Origin: Actinobacteria bacterium UBA2272
GTDB lineage: Bacteria > Actinomycetota > Coriobacteriia > Anaerosomatales > Anaerosomataceae
Direction: 5' to 3'
Length of the DNA stretch: 64,000 nucleotides
NCBI GenBank assembly: GCA_002347725.1
Contig: DDXA01000004.1
Location: 62,001 to 126,000 of the forward strand
Shown: positions 60,837 to 64,000 of the stretch, in pieces
How positions within the stretch are numbered: position 1 is the stretch's first letter
Layout: the number at the start of each line of letters is the position of its first letter
Notes under the pieces: generated by a model
Told to the model about the DNA's origin: nothing
Database searches by the model: none
What the model saw: the letters and a program-made list of their open reading frames with translations, nothing else
Position numbers and translations under genes: made by a program

Positions 60837-63233
60837 TTACTGCGACGCAGCCTTGTCGAGGTAGTTGAGCCTGGCCGCGAGTGAGTCGACGACCTGAGAG
60901 CCGACCGCGACAGGGCCGCCGAGTACGTAGACGTCGAGCACCCCCGTGCCCGGTCCGAACGCGCGGGCGTCCAGCACCGCGGCCGCGGCGGGATGAAGCC
61001 GGTTCGACGGCGTGGTGAGCACCACTCCGTTGTAGCGCGCCATGAGCAGCCCGCCGCCGACCGCATCGGCAAAGTTCTCCCCCGTCGCCAACGCGAAACG
61101 CTGGAGAGAGTGTCCGCTATCGAGCGCCTTGCCGGCGATGATGGCTGCCGTCTCGTACCGGTCCGCGCCACCCCACCGGTCGCTCGAACCCACAGCGCCG
61201 AACGTCCGATACGACAGGACGACCTCGGGCGTGACGGCGGCCACGCCGCCGACGACGGTGATACCGCCGAGCGGCTGGACCTTCGAGATCTCCCCGATCA
61301 CCTCGGCGGTGAAGGTGCTCACCCTGGATGGCGGCGTGAGGAGCACCGGGTAGCCGCGCCGCGCCGCGTACGGTGACACCGCAAGCGCATCGGCGAAGGT
61401 CTCACCCGACGCCAGGATGACCCGCTTCGGGGTGCCGCGGAGTTCGACGACACGCCTCGCGATCCTCGCCGACGTATCGTAGCGATTCTCCCCCGCTATC
61501 CTCGAGGTCCGGACATAGGCGCCACTCGGGGCGCGAAGGACCCTGATGCTGCGCTCGACATCAGCCGAGACCGCCTGCTCCCCGCCGAGGATGACCACAT
61601 TGGTGACGCCCAGACGACCCAGCTCGGCGGCAAGGGCCGAGTCCAGCGAGCCGGCACGGGAGAGCAGCACGGGCGCCCGAAGCGCCTGGGCGAGCGGAAC
61701 ACCACACAGCACGTCGGGGAAGTCGTGCGACGCGGCTACGACAGCGGTGGTGGCGCCGAACGGGAAGCCCTGAGCGGATATCTCGACTGCCGTCGCGATG
61801 CGGTCATCGCCGGCGAGTCTGTGGACCTTGGGCGTGAAGGTCTGCTGCTTGAAGCCCTCATCGCCCCACAGGTAGACCTTGTGGATGAAGTTCGCGGCGT
61901 CGTTGTTCCACTCACTGAACACGATCCGCGCGCCATCGGCGTGATTCCGCACGATCTGCGGGTTGTTGTAGCGAGCGTGCGCGCCCGGCGACTTGATGAT
62001 GTCCCTGACCTTCGTCCACGAGGCGCCGTCTTCCGAACGCCACCACGAGATGTCCCCACCACGCCTGGCCGAGGTCGACTCGTCAAACGCCGTCGCCGGA
62101 TCGTCGAGCCACTGGTCGTCGGGAACGCCGCCCGTGGTCAGGAACGCCTCGATCGTACCGTCGGACATGAACTCGAACGTGCCCGCGTCGAAGAAGTTGT
62201 CGGTGGTGGCGATGGCACGGTCGACCCACTCTGAGCCGTCCCATCGGGCGAAACGCCACTCGTACTTGGCGGTGTCGTGACTCCCGGCGAGGTAGAGCAC
62301 ACCCGGCACGCCGTCTCGATCGCGACGAAGGACCACCTGGTTGGTGAAGACGGCCTCCTCCTCGGCACGAACGGCAGCCGTGACCTCGAGTGAGGCAAAG
62401 CCCCGGGGCCACGTGACGGGCACGCCCGCCGCGCTCGTCCACGTCTCTTCGGCCGAGCGCTCGAGATAGTAGACACCCTTGCGTACACGGAAGTCGGTCT
62501 CACTGGCCACGAGGTCCCGGCGCACGGCGGCAAGCGCGGTCCCTCCTGCTGCGTCATGGTCGACGTTCGCGTACCAGTAGCTGCCGGTCGTGGTCGGCTC
62601 GGCCGAGTTGTAGACCGACCCGTCGATCAGGATCTCCGGCTCGGTCCAACCGAAGACCGCCCCGGCCGCCGGCGTCGAGACGACCGACTCCCAGTCCCCC
62701 CGGCTCGGCACCGCACCGTCACGCCGGTAGGACAGGCGGATCGCGCCCTTCGCATCGAGGCCTGCCTGCGGATACGTCGCACTGATGGTCGTCTCCTCGG
62801 AGCCTACACGCACGGGGCCGAGGTCGACCCACGTCCCGATGTCGCCGGGCCGCTTGCTTCGGGCGTGGCTGAGCGCACCGAGGTGGCCGCCGTAGAACAC
62901 CACGAGGTGTCCCGCGGCGTCGATGACGAGTGACGGAGCGCCGTGCGTGTTCTGTCCGAGCGTGTTACCGCCCACGCGTTGCGGCCCGATCCACCTGGCG
63001 GTCTGGTGGTCGTACGCCATGACGTAGGGGTCCATCAGGTACCCCTGGTACGCGATGAACGTGCGGTTGGATGCGGCGTCGTAGACCGCCTGTGGCGCGA
63101 TGGCCATCTCCTCGTAGGTCGCTGCACCCGAAGCGTCCTTCTCGAAGAAGTCGGCGTTCCAGGCAAACGCGCCCGGCGCCGAGCCGAGGACGAACACGAC
63201 GACGTATGCGATCAGCGTGCGAAATCGACTCAC
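60837..63233 (-). CDS. Secreted BNR-repeat protein with three CWB2 anchors
   Basis: A 798-residue exported protein. Signal peptide VVVFVLGSAPGAFA, then a ~450-residue propeller-like domain of the BNR_4 kind (QAVYDAASNRTFIAYQGYLM; GAPSLVIDAAGHLVVFYGGH; ARYNNPQIVRNHADGARIVF). BNR_4 domains occur in putative sialidases and polysaccharide lyases, but no catalytic set can be assigned. Three CWB2 repeats follow. GTG at 63233 follows GGAGG at six bases. Upstream (63248) lies a glycosyltransferase-like gene, hinting at a glycan-related function. Confidence 0.88.
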   Translation of the reverse strand: MSRFRTLIAYVVVFVLGSAPGAFAWNADFFEKDASGAATYEEMAIAPQAVYDAASNRTFIAYQGYLMDPYVMAYDHQTARWIGPQRVGGNTLGQNTHGAPSLVIDAAGHLVVFYGGHLGALSHARSKRPGDIGTWVDLGPVRVGSEETTISATYPQAGLDAKGAIRLSYRRDGAVPSRGDWESVVSTPAAGAVFGWTEPEILIDGSVYNSAEPTTTGSYWYANVDHDAAGGTALAAVRRDLVASETDFRVRKGVYYLERSAEETWTSAAGVPVTWPRGFASLEVTAAVRAEEEAVFTNQVVLRRDRDGVPGVLYLAGSHDTAKYEWRFARWDGSEWVDRAIATTDNFFDAGTFEFMSDGTIEAFLTTGGVPDDQWLDDPATAFDESTSARRGGDISWWRSEDGASWTKVRDIIKSPGAHARYNNPQIVRNHADGARIVFSEWNNDAANFIHKVYLWGDEGFKQQTFTPKVHRLAGDDRIATAVEISAQGFPFGATTAVVAASHDFPDVLCGVPLAQALRAPVLLSRAGSLDSALAAELGRLGVTNVVILGGEQAVSADVERSIRVLRAPSGAYVRTSRIAGENRYDTSARIARRVVELRGTPKRVILASGETFADALAVSPYAARRGYPVLLTPPSRVSTFTAEVIGEISKVQPLGGITVVGGVAAVTPEVVLSYRTFGAVGSSDRWGGADRYETAAIIAGKALDSGHSLQRFALATGENFADAVGGGLLMARYNGVVLTTPSNRLHPAAAAVLDARAFGPGTGVLDVYVLGGPVAVGSQVVDSLAARLNYLDKAASQ

Positions 63234-63247
63234 GAACGACCTCCGGG

Positions 63248-64000
63248 CTATCGCTGTCCGAGACGGAGCAGCTCGCTTATGACGGATGCGCGGTTCTCGA
63301 TCCAGTAGCCGGCGCCGGGCTGCTTGGCCCGGATCTCGATGTCGTCCGGCTTCTCGACCCGGATGAGGTATCCGCGTTCGATGAGATCCTCGTCGACAGC
63401 CCCCATCTCACCGGCAAAGACGGTGTAGGCGGGCGTGCCGAGAGTCGCCGCCTCACGGTTCATGGTCCCCCCGGCCGAAACGACGAGGTCGGCGGCGCGG
63501 ATGAGCGACGGACCGTCGACGACGCCCTCGGGTATCTGCGCGTTGGCCGGGAGCGAGCCCTCGAGTTCGGCCCGCTGCGAAGGCGTCCTCGGCAGCACGA
63601 CGATCCGCACGCGCGGATCGGCGCCCAGCCGCGTGACCACATCGGTGAACAGCCGGTTCCCGAACAGGTGGTACGCGGACATCGTCGCCGGAGGACGGAC
63701 GACGGCGAGCACGGCATCGGCGGGTATGCCGAGAAGTGCCCTGCTGTCCTCGGCCAGCGGCATGTCCGGCGACAGGTACACGTGCTCCTTGAGTCCGGCG
63801 AAGTGGCCGACGCGCTCGGCGCGTGCGCCATGCGCGGTGATCGCGGAGAGCGGTATCGACTCCGGGACGAGGATCCGCGACGCGAGGCGAGCGTTGACCG
63901 CATAGGACAGGTCCGCGTGTTCGTAGTCGTGCACGACCAGGTGCGGCACCCGCAGCAGCCACGCGGCCACGGCGAGATCGTTCGAATTGTGACTGAACGC
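63248..64000 (-). CDS. DUF354-type glycosyltransferase-like protein (5' end outside window)
   Basis: At least 250 residues are visible; the frame stays open to the window edge (FSHNSNDLAVAAWLLRVPHL), so the N-terminal part is missing. HDYEHADLSYAVNARLASRI, GHFAGLKEHVYLSP and SAGGTMNREAATLGTPAYTV match the DUF354/UDP-GlcNAc 2-epimerase-like group (GT-B fold). Such proteins are linked to surface glycans. It ends 14 bases before the BNR-CWB2 gene, consistent with an operon. Confidence 0.8.
   Translation of the reverse strand, partial: AFSHNSNDLAVAAWLLRVPHLVVHDYEHADLSYAVNARLASRILVPESIPLSAITAHGARAERVGHFAGLKEHVYLSPDMPLAEDSRALLGIPADAVLAVVRPPATMSAYHLFGNRLFTDVVTRLGADPRVRIVVLPRTPSQRAELEGSLPANAQIPEGVVDGPSLIRAADLVVSAGGTMNREAATLGTPAYTVFAGEMGAVDEDLIERGYLIRVEKPDDIEIRAKQPGAGYWIENRASVISELLRLGQR

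Overview
This window is GC-rich and densely coded, and almost everything lies on the minus strand. Gene content points to an anaerobic actinobacterium, most likely class Coriobacteriia and perhaps close to the Anaerosomatales/OPB41 group. The evidence is a set of CWB2-anchored surface proteins, a split transketolase, DUF5317, multihaem c-type cytochromes, a DsrMK-like redox module and the comF-hpf-secA-prfB-ftsEX gene order. The taxonomic placement is inference.

Layout. 1-8548: a chemotaxis operon read leftward (DUF4388 protein, CheR-TPR, CheY-like regulator, a PilB/GspE-like protein that has lost its ATPase motifs, two CheW, a chemoreceptor, and CheA running off the edge). 8698-12066: a plus-strand sulfur/redox operon (ArsR regulator, DsrE, TusA, DsrM-like cytochrome b, DsrK/HdrD-like ferredoxin protein) with a perfect palindrome over its promoter. 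12086-15819: a membrane-anchored PQQ-type propeller, a three-gene operon (unknown protein, small multidrug export family, UroD-like) and a small GGQ release-factor-like protein; several of these look leaderless. 15832-23229: two near-identical heptahaem cytochromes flanking tmRNA and a lipoprotein, then SmpB, an M42 peptidase and RNase R, forming a ribosome-rescue neighbourhood. 23352-31377: a small unknown protein and two large CWB2 surface proteins (PD40 propeller; 21 RCC1 repeats).

31480-41074: CtpA-type protease, FtsX, FtsE, split transketolase, YitT, RF2 and SecA. 41395-48789: a signalling block between secA and hpf (giant SARP/STAND regulator, DUF5317, two membrane HD-domain proteins, a 24-residue hydrophobic peptide, an unknown protein). 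49007-53109: Hpf and a polar amino-acid ABC transporter with two binding proteins; the distal one is preceded by a predicted ~245-nt structured leader RNA whose closing stem begins at the predicted transcription start. 53413-58413: ComF, an AEC permease and an S-adenosylmethionine by-product salvage set (MtnA, SAH hydrolase, purine nucleoside phosphorylase). 58462-64000: two more CWB2 proteins (SpoIID/LytB amidase-enhancer type; BNR type) and a partial DUF354-type glycosyltransferase-like gene.

The main themes are environmental sensing (chemotaxis, HD/HD-GYP), extracellular electron transfer and surface structures, and translation rescue. No insertion sequence, CRISPR array, tRNA or rRNA gene was recognised.
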